Shown one piece after another: positions 1-7,170 of a DNA stretch of 32,135 bases. Position numbers and translations under genes: made by a program. The notes under the pieces were generated by a model. That model searched no databases. It saw nothing but the letters and a program-made list of their open reading frames with translations, and had not been told where the DNA came from. Position 1 is the stretch's first letter; each line of letters begins with the position of its first letter. The stretch is from CALOBA01 sp942491465 (lineage in GTDB: Bacteria; Pseudomonadota; Gammaproteobacteria; Chromatiales; Chromatiaceae). The stretch spans positions 1-32,135 of the forward strand of contig CALOBA010000083.1 in NCBI GenBank assembly GCA_942491465.1. Direction: 5' to 3'.

Positions 1-28
1 AGCCGCCCGAGCGATAGCGAAGGCGGCT
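1..28. repeat. Short inverted repeat downstream of higA
   Basis: AGCCGCC and GGCGGCT form a 7-bp perfect stem around a 14-base loop, ending 27 bp beyond the stop of the minus-strand antitoxin gene. It could act as a transcription terminator for the toxin-antitoxin operon, but no T-run is visible. The window edge prevents seeing its left context. Confidence 0.35.
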
Positions 29-55
29 CCAAGGCGTCGGGCTTGTTCGCCGCAC

Positions 56-355
56 TTAACTGACATTTATTGTGATATGTTTGCCTGCTCGCTCTAGCAT
101 ATCTACTAAAGCATCAATGGTGAATTTCGATGATTTCCCACGCATCACATCGGAGATGCGAGGCCTTGTAACATGTAATAGTGTCGATGCTTCCTCTTGC
201 TTCAGTTCCTTTTCATGTATCCATTCGGCTATCTTGCACATAAGCTCCGCTTTTATTTTTAGCTTCTCCGCCTCATGCTTATGAAAGCCAAGTTCTTCGA
301 ATATGTTGGCCCCTGGTCGGGTGACATGTAGAATGCTAGTATTTACTTGATTCAT
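56..355 (-). CDS. higA: HigA-type XRE antitoxin
   Basis: A 99-residue protein of the HTH_37/HigA-like XRE family, the antitoxin half of a type II toxin-antitoxin pair. The helix-turn-helix lies at about residues 46-75 (LKQEEASTLLHVTRPRISDV), with a conserved C-terminal extension containing KFTIDALVDMLERAG. Such proteins neutralise a RelE/HigB-like RNase and repress their own promoter through the HTH. It starts 8 bp after the stop of the upstream toxin gene, in the toxin-first order typical of higBA loci. The DNA is visibly richer in A and T than the neighbouring genes, which suggests horizontal acquisition. Family assignment is firm; the exact symbol is by analogy. Confidence 0.85.
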   Translation of the reverse strand: MNQVNTSILHVTRPGANIFEELGFHKHEAEKLKIKAELMCKIAEWIHEKELKQEEASTLLHVTRPRISDVMRGKSSKFTIDALVDMLERAGKHITINVS

Positions 356-363
356 TGTAAACT

Positions 364-690
364 CTATCGTGCTATTGCCGAATAACGGACTCTTGCAATG
401 TCTATATCTTGCTTTCGGGTTTTTTGTGATTTCTTTTGAAATGCATGCAGGATGTATATCTTGTCTTGAAACTTCGCGACGTAAATTATACGATATATAC
501 CTTCTTTTTCCTTAATGCGGATTTCTTTAACACCGACGCCGATAGTTGCGATCGGTTTCCAATTTTCTGGTTCTAGGCCATGCTGAATACGATGCAGTTG
601 GTAGCCGGCTTGTTGCTTTGCACCGACGGGAAAAGAAACCAGATCTTGATAACTTGTGCCAACCCAATATATCGGCTTCTCACTACTCAT
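364..690 (-). CDS. higB: HigB/RelE-like toxin (Gp49 family)
   Basis: A 108-residue protein matching the phage-derived Gp49-like/HigB family of ribosome-dependent mRNA interferases. The diagnostic parts are the central VGVKEIRIKEKEGIYRIIYVAKF and the C-terminal ILHAFQKKSQKTRKQDIDIAR, which carries the basic residues typical of the RelE fold. I chose the ATG at 690 (MSSEKPIYW) because the longer frame would start inside the promoter-like element at 698-726. It is the first gene of the operon, followed after 8 bp by the antitoxin. The toxin appears intact. The cleavage target and specificity cannot be read from sequence. Confidence 0.85.
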   Translation of the reverse strand: MSSEKPIYWVGTSYQDLVSFPVGAKQQAGYQLHRIQHGLEPENWKPIATIGVGVKEIRIKEKEGIYRIIYVAKFQDKIYILHAFQKKSQKTRKQDIDIARVRYSAIAR

Positions 691-697
691 GCACCTG

Positions 698-726
698 AGC
701 GTATGTAATTTTGTACGCGGTGTCAA
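698..726 (-). promoter_or_regulatory. Predicted sigma-70 promoter of the higBA pair
   Basis: On the minus strand a perfect -35 hexamer TTGACA (721-726) is followed after exactly 17 bp by TACGCT (698-703) as a -10 element. Transcription would start near 691, almost on top of the ATG at 690, so the toxin mRNA would be leaderless or nearly so. Autoregulation by the antitoxin is expected for the family, but I did not identify an operator. Confidence 0.5.
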
Positions 727-776
727 CTGATTGCGGAAATGTGGTTTCGTGTGCTGTGGCTAATGTTAAGCCTGGC

Positions 777-830
777 CCGCCGCCCGTTGCCGAGCCGGAG
801 CGCAGCGACGGCGCGGCAACGGGCGGTCGG
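777..830. repeat. Inverted repeat in the gap before the IS remnant
   Basis: CCGCCCGTTGCCG and CGGCAACGGGCGG are perfect 13-bp complementary arms around a GAGCCGGAGCGCAGCGACGG-like loop. It resembles the structure at 15437-15492 in having a GAGCG...CGGAGCG loop. The rest of 727-1010 shows no convincing gene; only shadow frames are open. Confidence 0.5.
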
Positions 831-1010
831 GCGGAGGCGCTAGTTGGGCTTGATTGTGCTGAAAGTACGGAGCAAAGGCAACCAGTCGCCGAGTCCCTTG
901 CTTGATTGCAAGACCCGTTCTTGTGTTGTGTGCGGGCAAAAGGAAAGACCTGACCCCGTTCGGACCGCGTTCGGACCGGTGGGGGGGGGCGTGCTCGATG
1001 TCTGGATGTG

Positions 1011-1760
1011 GGCGTGCGAACCGAAGGGCGAAGACGGCACGCGCCCGGGACAGAGGGAAGGTACCCGCTGGGTCGAAGGCTATGGGCGCAGGTGTGCGCC
1101 ACCGACGTGCTCGGGGAGTTGAGCTTCGTGCTGCCGCCGACGAAGAAGCGCAAATCCCGGCCGGTGGGCCAGCTGCTTCGTGTCAAACGGGTCTCGCTCT
1201 CGGATCGGCGGGGCGGGTAGCTGGAGGTTAACCTGTCTGATCGCCACCGAGATCGACGCCCCGCGGGCGAGACGCCGATCGAATGGCGCCTGCTGGGCAA
1301 CCGCGAGGTCAAGGACTCCGAGGCCGCAGCCGAACTGGTGGATGGGTATCGTGCGCGCTGGGAGATCGAGCTGTTTTTCTTGGTCCTCAAGCAGGGCTGT
1401 CGTGTCGAGGCGCTGCGGTTGTCGACCGTCGAGCGCATCGAGAAGGCGCTGGTGCTGTTCATGGTCGTCCCTTGGCGCATCGCTCGCCTCATGCGCCTGG
1501 GGCGCACCGCCCCGGACCTGGATGCGGCGTTGCTGTTTTCGCCCGAGGAATGGCAGGCCGCCTACAACCTGGCCAAGAAGTGCCCGCCCAAGCAGGCACC
1601 CAAGCTCAACACCCTCGTAAGGCTCATCGCCGGGCTCGGCGGCTTTCTCGGGCGCAAGTGCGACGGCGAGCCCGGCATGCAAAGGCTCTGGCTCGGACTT
1701 GAGCGGGTGCGCGACTTCGCCGAAGGCATGCGCCTTGCTCAAGGCTTACGCGCTACCTAA
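1011..1760 (+). pseudogene. IS4 family (Tn5-like) transposase, decayed C-terminal part
   Basis: Remnant of an IS4-type DDE transposase. The last open part (1338-1760) carries the IS4 signature Y-x2-R-x3-E-x6-K (Tyr codon at 1347, Glu at 1368, Lys at 1389) followed by a Tn5-type dimerisation segment with LGGFLGRKCDGEPG. Upstream, homologous pieces continue in other frames: LWAQVCATDVLGELSFVLPP up to a TAG at 1218-1220, then TCLIATEIDAP in the next frame from about 1231, then AGETPIEWRLLGNREV back in the first frame. At least one nonsense codon and two to three single-base frame changes separate the pieces. The N-terminal half is missing, so the element cannot make a transposase. Its end sequence lies at 1766-1787. 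Confidence 0.85.
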
Positions 1761-1765
1761 CCGAG

Positions 1766-1787
1766 TTGTTTCTGAACCTTGACTTAG
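1766..1787 (-). mobile_element. Terminal inverted repeat of the decayed IS4-type element
   Basis: Twenty-seven bp beyond the transposase stop lies a 22-bp sequence reading, on the minus strand, CTAAG-TCAAGG-TTCAGAAACAA. A 21-bp identical stretch begins the palindromic element at 13132, and related 22-mers end the elements at 13237, 26597 and 31649. Position and recurrence suggest it is the insertion sequence end. No matching left end was seen upstream of the transposase remnant. The aas stop codon lies within it. Confidence 0.55.
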
Positions 1788-4700
1788 TCCACCTGCGCCG
1801 CCGCCAGCCGCTTGGCGGCGGCGAAGTCGGTCTTGCCGCTGCCGAGTTTGGGGATGGCCTCCACGGCGTGGATGGCGGCGGGCAGCAGCAGGGGCTCGAT
1901 GCCGTCGGCGAGGAGGGTTTGGCGGATGCGGTCGGGGTCGGGGCCGGTGTGCTCGACCAGCAGCACGATGCGCTCGCCCTTTTTCGGGTCGGGGAGGGCG
2001 ACGGCGAGGGCCTCGAGTTCGGTGGCGTCGGGGCCGAGGCCGGCGAGGGCCTTGGCGACGCGCTGCTCGACGGCGCCCAGGCTGACCATCTCGCCGCCGA
2101 GTTTGGCGAAGCGCGAGTAGCGGTCGACGATGGTGATGAAGCCGTCGGCGTCTTGGTGGCCCTTGTCGCCGGTCTTGTACCAGCGCTGGCCGTCGAGCTC
2201 GACCACGGCCTGCTCGGTGCGCTCGGGGTCGTTGAGGTAGCCCTTCATGACCTGGACGCCGCCGATCATGATCAGGCCGTCCTCGCCGGGGGGCAGGGTC
2301 TTGAGCGTCACCGGGTCGACGATGCGGGCACTGGTGCCCGGCAGCGGCATGCCGACGGTGCCGGGGCGGTTGCCGATCTGGATCTTCCAGTTGGCGGTCT
2401 CCAGGGCGTCGGGGACGTTGACGGCGGCCACCGGGGTGGTCTCGGTGGCGCCGTAGCCCTCGTAGATGGTCTTGTTGAACTTGAGTGCGAAGCCCTCGCG
2501 CACGTCCGGGTTCAGGCGCTCGGCGCCGGAGACCACCACGCGCAGCCCCTCGAGCATGATCGGGTGGACCTTGCGGTTGCGCAGGTACAGCCTAAGGAAC
2601 GTGGAGGTGCTGCAGAGTACGGTGGCGCGATAGCGGGCGATGGCCTTGGCGTTGCCGTCGGCGTCGGTGGGGTCCGGGTGGCAGACCATGGGCACCTGCT
2701 CGAGCAGCGGCAGGCAGGTGGTCACGGTCAGGCCGAAGGCGTGGAACAGGGGCAGGTTGGCGAGCACCAGGTCGTCGCTCTCGGTGTTCAGCACATCGGA
2801 GATCTGGCGGACGTTGGCGACGATGTTGCGGTGGGTGAGCTCGACGCCCTTGGGCGTGCCCTCGCTGCCGGAGGAGAACAGGATGGCGGCGGTGTCGTCG
2901 GCGGCGACGCGATGGCCGTAGAGCCGATGCAGCAGCCAGGCGGGCAGGGTGATGGCCGCCATCAAGGCGCTCAGGCCGCGCAGGCGACCGATGCCGGCGC
3001 GCAGGTCTTCCATGGCCAGGCGCTCGCAGTCGCCGAGCAGGGCGTCCATGTCCAGCCCGCGCCCGGCGAGCCGGCGCAGGAAGCGATCGGCGGTGATGAC
3101 GCGTTTGATGCCGGCATTGGCGATGCCCGCTTGCAGGGCCTCGCGGCTGGCGGTGTAGTTGAGGTTGACGACGGTCTTGCCGGCGAGCCAGCAGGCCAGG
3201 TTGGCGATGACGCCGGCGCTGCTCGCCGGCAGCAGCACGCCGACGCATTGCTCGGGGACGCGGCGGCGGACCTCGGTGGCGAACAGCAGCACGGCGGCGA
3301 TCAGCCGGCGGTTGGTCAGCGTGGTGCCGGTGGAGTCGTGGACGACGGGGTCGGCGAGCCGGCGCTTGGCGTTGACGAGCCAGGTGTCGGGGATCGGCGC
3401 CAGGGTCTGCACATGCTCGGCCCAGGAGCTGACCGAGAGCTCGAACACCGCCTGCTTGACCTGTTCCGCGCCGCTGTCCATGGGCAATGTCGCGCCGAAG
3501 GCGACGATGACGTCGCGCACGCGACCGCGGGAGCGGTTCTCGCGCAGCTTGTCGCTGGCGTGGGAGAATCGGCTGCCCCAGAGCCCGCGCTGATAGAACG
3601 GCAGGATGCGCCCTTCGGCCTCCTCTGCGGCCAGCTCGAAGCCGCGCTTGAACTCGCTCAGCTGCGCGTTCTTGCTCAGGGTGCCCTCGGGGAACAGGCA
3701 GACCACCTCGCCCTTGTTCAACAGCTCGGTGACCGCCTCCAGTGCATGGCGGGAGCGCCCGCGCGAGATGGGCACCACGCCGAAGAAGTCCATGAACCGG
3801 CGCAGGTACCAGCGCTCGTAGATGACCCGCTCCATGACGAAGCGCACCGGCCTGGGGCTGGCCATCTGCACCATCGCCCAGTCCATCCAGCTCACATGAT
3901 TGCCGAGCATGAGCACGCCGCCCTGGGCCGGCATGTTGTCGAGCCCGATGACCTGCAGCCGGTAGCGGGTGGCGATGACCCGCGCGATCATGAACCGCAC
4001 CAGCGACTGGGGCAGTTGGGCCATGGTATAGACGGCCCCGGCCACGGCGACCATGCCCAGCGCCCACATGATCGCCTGGCTGCCGGTGTCGTTCAGGGCC
4101 GAGAGCACGGTGATGATCAGCGCGCCGAGCATGATCCAGTTGAGCACGAAGTTCTTCGCCGCCAGCACCCGGCCGAGCTCGCGCTCGCCGGCGTTGAACT
4201 GGATCAGCGCGTTCAGCGGCACGATGAACAGCCCGGCCAGGAAGCCCAGGGCGAAGAAGTTCAGCCCGTGCGCCCAGGGCGTGGTGAGTTGGGGCAGCAA
4301 CAGCAGCACCATGGCGATGCCGATGGCGCCGATGGGGATCAGCCCGGTCTCCACATGGTCGCGGGAGAGCCGGCCGGCGACCATGGAGCCGAACACGATG
4401 CCGATGCCGGCGAAGGCCATCACGCCCTGGATGACGACGGTGTTGGTCTCGCCCAGCGTGTCCTCGATGAACGCCGGGAAGGCCGCCAGCAGCACCTGGG
4501 AGATGCCCCAGAACACGCCGAGCCCGACGATCGACAGCCAGATCACCCGGTTGTCCCAGGCCGCGTGCAGGTTGTGCCGCAGATAGCGCCCGCTGGCGTA
4601 CTCGCCCCAGTCGAAGTGCATCGTGCTGGCCGCCGGGCGCTTGTCCGGCAGCCCGTAGGCCAGCGTCAGCTCCACCAGCGAGCCGAGCACCAGGAACCAG

Positions 4701-5254
4701 CCCACCGGGGCGATCTCCAGCAGGATGGCGTCGGGGGCCAGGCCGGTGCGGCCGGCCAGAAAGCCTTCGAACAGCATGGAGAAGATCAGGATGCCGGCCA
4801 GGATGGCCGCGCTGGAGGCGGCCTGGACCCAGCCGTTGGCGGTGGTCAGGGCCTCGTTGCCGCACAGCTCCTTGATGTAGCCGAACTTCGACGGCGAGTA
4901 GATCGCGCTCTGCGTGGCCAGCACGAAGGTCATCACGAAGGCCGGCCAGAACAGCCCCAGGTAGTAGCAGGCGGTGATCGCCAGCGAGATGGCCACCGCG
5001 AACCAGGCGCTGATGCGCATGACCCGGTTCTTCGGCCAGCGGTCGGCGATATAGCCCGAGGGCGTGAACAGCAGGATGAACGGCAGTAGGATCAGTGCGT
5101 TGACGACGCCGGTGAGCCAGATCTGCTCCGGACCGTCGTAGGCCTTGAACAGGGCGTTCTGGATGATGATCTTGTGGCCCAGATCGACGAAGCTGTTCAG
5201 GAACACCACGACGATGAAGGGCTTGAAGCCGGGGATGCGGGTCAATCGGGTCAT
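1784..5254 (-). CDS. aas: LplT-Aas fusion: lysophospholipid transporter, acyltransferase, acyl-ACP synthetase
   Basis: An 1156-residue inner-membrane enzyme for recycling lysophospholipids. Residues 1 to about 420 are an MFS-type transporter (LplT-like, about 12 hydrophobic helices; starts PGFKPFIVVVFLNSFVDLGHK). About 430-640 is a PlsC-type acyltransferase with NHxxxxD (NHVSWMD, near residue 450) and FPEGTLS. About 670-1150 is an AMP-binding acyl-ACP synthetase with the phosphate loop FSSGSEGTPKG near residue 791. By family knowledge it flips 2-acyl-lysophosphatidylethanolamine inward, activates fatty acid on ACP and reacylates. In E. coli the transporter (lplT) and enzyme (aas) are separate genes; here they are one chain. 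The gene is monocistronic, convergent with the transposase remnant, and its TAA lies inside the insertion sequence end. Two very long antisense frames are codon-bias shadows. Confidence 0.93.
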   Translation of the reverse strand: MTRLTRIPGFKPFIVVVFLNSFVDLGHKIIIQNALFKAYDGPEQIWLTGVVNALILLPFILLFTPSGYIADRWPKNRVMRISAWFAVAISLAITACYYLGLFWPAFVMTFVLATQSAIYSPSKFGYIKELCGNEALTTANGWVQAASSAAILAGILIFSMLFEGFLAGRTGLAPDAILLEIAPVGWFLVLGSLVELTLAYGLPDKRPAASTMHFDWGEYASGRYLRHNLHAAWDNRVIWLSIVGLGVFWGISQVLLAAFPAFIEDTLGETNTVVIQGVMAFAGIGIVFGSMVAGRLSRDHVETGLIPIGAIGIAMVLLLLPQLTTPWAHGLNFFALGFLAGLFIVPLNALIQFNAGERELGRVLAAKNFVLNWIMLGALIITVLSALNDTGSQAIMWALGMVAVAGAVYTMAQLPQSLVRFMIARVIATRYRLQVIGLDNMPAQGGVLMLGNHVSWMDWAMVQMASPRPVRFVMERVIYERWYLRRFMDFFGVVPISRGRSRHALEAVTELLNKGEVVCLFPEGTLSKNAQLSEFKRGFELAAEEAEGRILPFYQRGLWGSRFSHASDKLRENRSRGRVRDVIVAFGATLPMDSGAEQVKQAVFELSVSSWAEHVQTLAPIPDTWLVNAKRRLADPVVHDSTGTTLTNRRLIAAVLLFATEVRRRVPEQCVGVLLPASSAGVIANLACWLAGKTVVNLNYTASREALQAGIANAGIKRVITADRFLRRLAGRGLDMDALLGDCERLAMEDLRAGIGRLRGLSALMAAITLPAWLLHRLYGHRVAADDTAAILFSSGSEGTPKGVELTHRNIVANVRQISDVLNTESDDLVLANLPLFHAFGLTVTTCLPLLEQVPMVCHPDPTDADGNAKAIARYRATVLCSTSTFLRLYLRNRKVHPIMLEGLRVVVSGAERLNPDVREGFALKFNKTIYEGYGATETTPVAAVNVPDALETANWKIQIGNRPGTVGMPLPGTSARIVDPVTLKTLPPGEDGLIMIGGVQVMKGYLNDPERTEQAVVELDGQRWYKTGDKGHQDADGFITIVDRYSRFAKLGGEMVSLGAVEQRVAKALAGLGPDATELEALAVALPDPKKGERIVLLVEHTGPDPDRIRQTLLADGIEPLLLPAAIHAVEAIPKLGSGKTDFAAAKRLAAAQVD

Positions 5255-5326
5255 GCCGAGATGCTCCGGGGGGCTGGTCTGGGTGCGGGCATTCTAACCC
5301 CCGGTGGGGCGGATGATGCGCGGCTT

Positions 5327-5347
5327 GGGCCTGGGTTTGGGCTTGGG
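5327..5347 (+). promoter_or_regulatory. G-quadruplex-type motif between aas and the hemerythrin gene
   Basis: Four GGG tracts (5327, 5333, 5339, 5345) are separated by exactly three bases each (CCT, TTT, CTT), a minimal intramolecular G4 pattern. It lies 73 bp upstream of the aas start and 118 bp upstream of the divergent hemerythrin gene. The 210-bp gap is otherwise without a recognisable gene. Confidence 0.4.
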
Positions 5348-5464
5348 CCCCACCCCGGCCCGCTATGACAACGCGCAGGGTGTGGATGTCGCCGTGATGT
5401 CCGGCGGCTATACTCGGCGGCAAATGCCCGCAAGCCTCATCCATCGACCCTGCCCGTCGCCCGC

Positions 5465-5881
5465 ATGTCCGAGCAACTGACCTGGCGCCCATCTTGGGAC
5501 CTCGGTATCGAGGTCATCGACGCCGACCATCGTGAGATGGTCCGGCTGATCAACCGCATGTCCGACCCGTCCGACCCCGCGCGGGTCTTTGAGCGCCTGC
5601 GCGACCTGATCGGCCATCTGCGCCGGCACTTTCGTGTCGAAGAGGAATTTCTGGCGTCGATCGGCTACCCGCAGGCGCGCGAGCACGCCCGCGAGCACCA
5701 GGTGCAGCTCGCCGAGATGGTGGCGCTCGTGCGCATGCTGGAGGGCGTCGAGGCAGCGGTGCTGGACCCCGCGGAGCTGCGCAGCCTGAAGGACTGGTTC
5801 TTCAACCACGTCATCGCCGAGGATCGGCGCTTCGCGGTCTTCTACCGCCGCATCGGCGGCGCCGAGGCCGAGGACGGCTGA
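5465..5881 (+). CDS. Bacteriohemerythrin
   Basis: A 138-residue single-domain hemerythrin. All seven expected di-iron ligands are present: His22, His55, Glu59, His74, His78, His115 and Asp120, in the motifs DADH, HFRVEE, HAREH and HVIAED. The protein should be a soluble four-helix bundle that binds O2, as storage, delivery or sensing. There is no fused output domain, so it is not a chemoreceptor of the DcrH type. It is transcribed divergently from aas and ends 15 bp before the converging membrane-protein gene. Oxygen buffering would suit a microaerophilic or phototrophic sulfur bacterium, which is inference. Confidence 0.93.
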   Translation: MSEQLTWRPSWDLGIEVIDADHREMVRLINRMSDPSDPARVFERLRDLIGHLRRHFRVEEEFLASIGYPQAREHAREHQVQLAEMVALVRMLEGVEAAVLDPAELRSLKDWFFNHVIAEDRRFAVFYRRIGGAEAEDG

Positions 5882-5896
5882 CGCGGGCCGACGGGC

Positions 5897-6373
5897 TCAC
5901 CGTCCGAGCTTGGCAGCCCGTCGTCGCTCCACCGCCGCCTTCAGCGCGGCGAACAGCTGCCGATCCCGGGTCGCGGCCCAGAGCACGGTCAGCAGACCGC
6001 CGTAGAACAGCACCACGCCGACCAGGATCATGGTCAGTCCCCACAGCCAGGCCAGCCCGCTCGCCGAGACCCCGAGTCCGAGGCTGTAGGCCAGCGCCGT
6101 CGGCCCGCCGGTGGGACTGCCGAGCCGCCACAGCACCAGCAGGGTCGCGGCGCTCAGGATCAGCCCCTTCACCAGCAGCATGAAGTGCATCACCCGCACC
6201 ATCCCGGGGTCCATGCCCGTCGGCGCGGCCAGCAGCAGCATCGCCGCCAGGCCGAGCCCGGCACCGATGCCCAGCGCGAGCAGCACCCGCACCCTTGGGA
6301 TCAGGCCCGCGGTGGCCGGCTGCTGCTCGGCGGGGGTGGTCGCGGCATAGAGGTTGGAATCGATCTGCGCCAT
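5897..6373 (-). CDS. Small four-helix membrane protein of unknown function
   Basis: A 158-residue protein I do not recognise. It has a short polar N-terminus (about 25 residues), hydrophobic segments at about 29-50, 63-83, 90-108 and 110-133, and a basic C-terminal tail (AAVERRRAAKLGR) likely cytoplasmic. The ATG at 6371-6373 is preceded on the minus strand by GGAG at eight bases, a good ribosome site. It lies downstream of the lipoprotein gene but is separated from it by a long inverted repeat (6409-6471), so it may have its own promoter. The membrane-protein assignment is solid; no function is claimed. Confidence 0.7.
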   Translation of the reverse strand: MAQIDSNLYAATTPAEQQPATAGLIPRVRVLLALGIGAGLGLAAMLLLAAPTGMDPGMVRVMHFMLLVKGLILSAATLLVLWRLGSPTGGPTALAYSLGLGVSASGLAWLWGLTMILVGVVLFYGGLLTVLWAATRDRQLFAALKAAVERRRAAKLGR

Positions 6374-6408
6374 GGTCGGTGCTCCAAGTGGTTTGACGGG
6401 TTAGGCGA

Positions 6409-6471
6409 TTGACAGAAATCGCCTTATGCCCAGCAGGCGGGCTCAGCCCACGCCAAGGCGATTTCTGTCAA
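6409..6471. repeat. 17-bp perfect inverted repeat
   Basis: TTGACAGAAATCGCCTT (6409-6425) is repeated as its exact reverse complement at 6455-6471, with a 29-base GC-rich spacer. It sits between two minus-strand genes and could be a terminator, a regulatory palindrome or a mobile repeat. The first six bases TTGACA also match a -35 element, but the strand does not favour the neighbouring genes in an obvious way. Confidence 0.6.
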
Positions 6472-6560
6472 CCTAAACCGACTCCCGGCGGGCTTCAACC
6501 CGTGGGCTGGGTAGGAAAACCCGCGCCGTCCCCTTGCCTGCTGATCGCAGCCGAGGATGC

Positions 6561-7049
6561 TCAGAGCTGGTCCAATATCCGCCGGCGGATGGATCGGTAT
6601 TCTTCAGCGGTGATCAGCCCCTGGCGGCGCAGGCCCTCCAGTTCCTCCAGGCGTTGCGCCGTGGCTCCGGTGCTTGGCCCCGCCGCAGAGGTTGCCGCGG
6701 GCCGGGCAGTGGGCGTGATGGTGACCGGGGCATCGGGGCGGCACTCCAAGTCGACGGTTAGGCTGCGTTTGAGCAGGTCGTTGTCCACGTCCATGGTCTT
6801 TGGCGTGCATCCCGGGCGCTCCAGCGTGAGGGTGCCTTCCCGGTGCCAGTCGAGCCCCTTGCGCTGGTGCGGAAACAGCCGATCCGCGGAGACCTGCATG
6901 GGCGTGGTCCCGATCGCCTTGCCGTTCGCCAGCACCGTGGCGCCGGCGGGGTTGGTTCGGAGGTTGACCGGGACGGACAGACAGCCGTGCAGGGCGAGGG
7001 TCGCAGCGGAAAGGCAGATGGCCGTGAACTTCAGGCGAACGGTGCTCAT
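6561..7049 (-). CDS. Lipoprotein with PEGA-like segment and C-terminal SHOCT domain
   Basis: A 162-residue exported lipoprotein. I start it at the ATG 7047-7049 (MSTVRLKFT) because GGGAG precedes it by six bases; an upstream TTG is less likely. A signal peptide ends in the lipobox L20-H21-G22-C23. Residues about 25-60 (VPVNLRTNPAGATVLANGKAIGTTP) resemble PEGA-type repeats found in surface proteins. The last ~32 residues (QRLEELEGLRRQGLITAEEY) are a SHOCT domain, a short oligomerisation motif. A Thr/Ala/Pro-rich linker separates the two. The molecular role is unknown. It is downstream of the universal stress gene by about 120 bp on the same strand. Confidence 0.8.
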   Translation of the reverse strand: MSTVRLKFTAICLSAATLALHGCLSVPVNLRTNPAGATVLANGKAIGTTPMQVSADRLFPHQRKGLDWHREGTLTLERPGCTPKTMDVDNDLLKRSLTVDLECRPDAPVTITPTARPAATSAAGPSTGATAQRLEELEGLRRQGLITAEEYRSIRRRILDQL

Positions 7050-7170
7050 AAACACTCCCAAACGAAGGATTGTCGGACCGACGCCAGCGTGTATAAGGAA
7101 CCCGCCCGGGGCGTCAGTCTCGCGGTTGATCGGCGCGCGCGGGGCGCATCGCCGTATGTTGCCGCTGCCG

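Noticed and set aside
683..1507. A 274-codon minus-strand frame across the gap and the transposase remnant
   Set aside because: Arg/Ser/Pro-rich composition with no motif; it runs antisense to clear IS4 transposase pieces and through the higBA promoter.
1766..5089. A 1107-codon open frame antisense to aas, and a 966-codon one in a third frame
   Set aside because: Both are low-complexity shadows of a GC-rich gene (Gly/Ala/Asp or Arg/Pro/His-rich), while the minus-strand frame 1784-5254 has three complete, recognisable domains.
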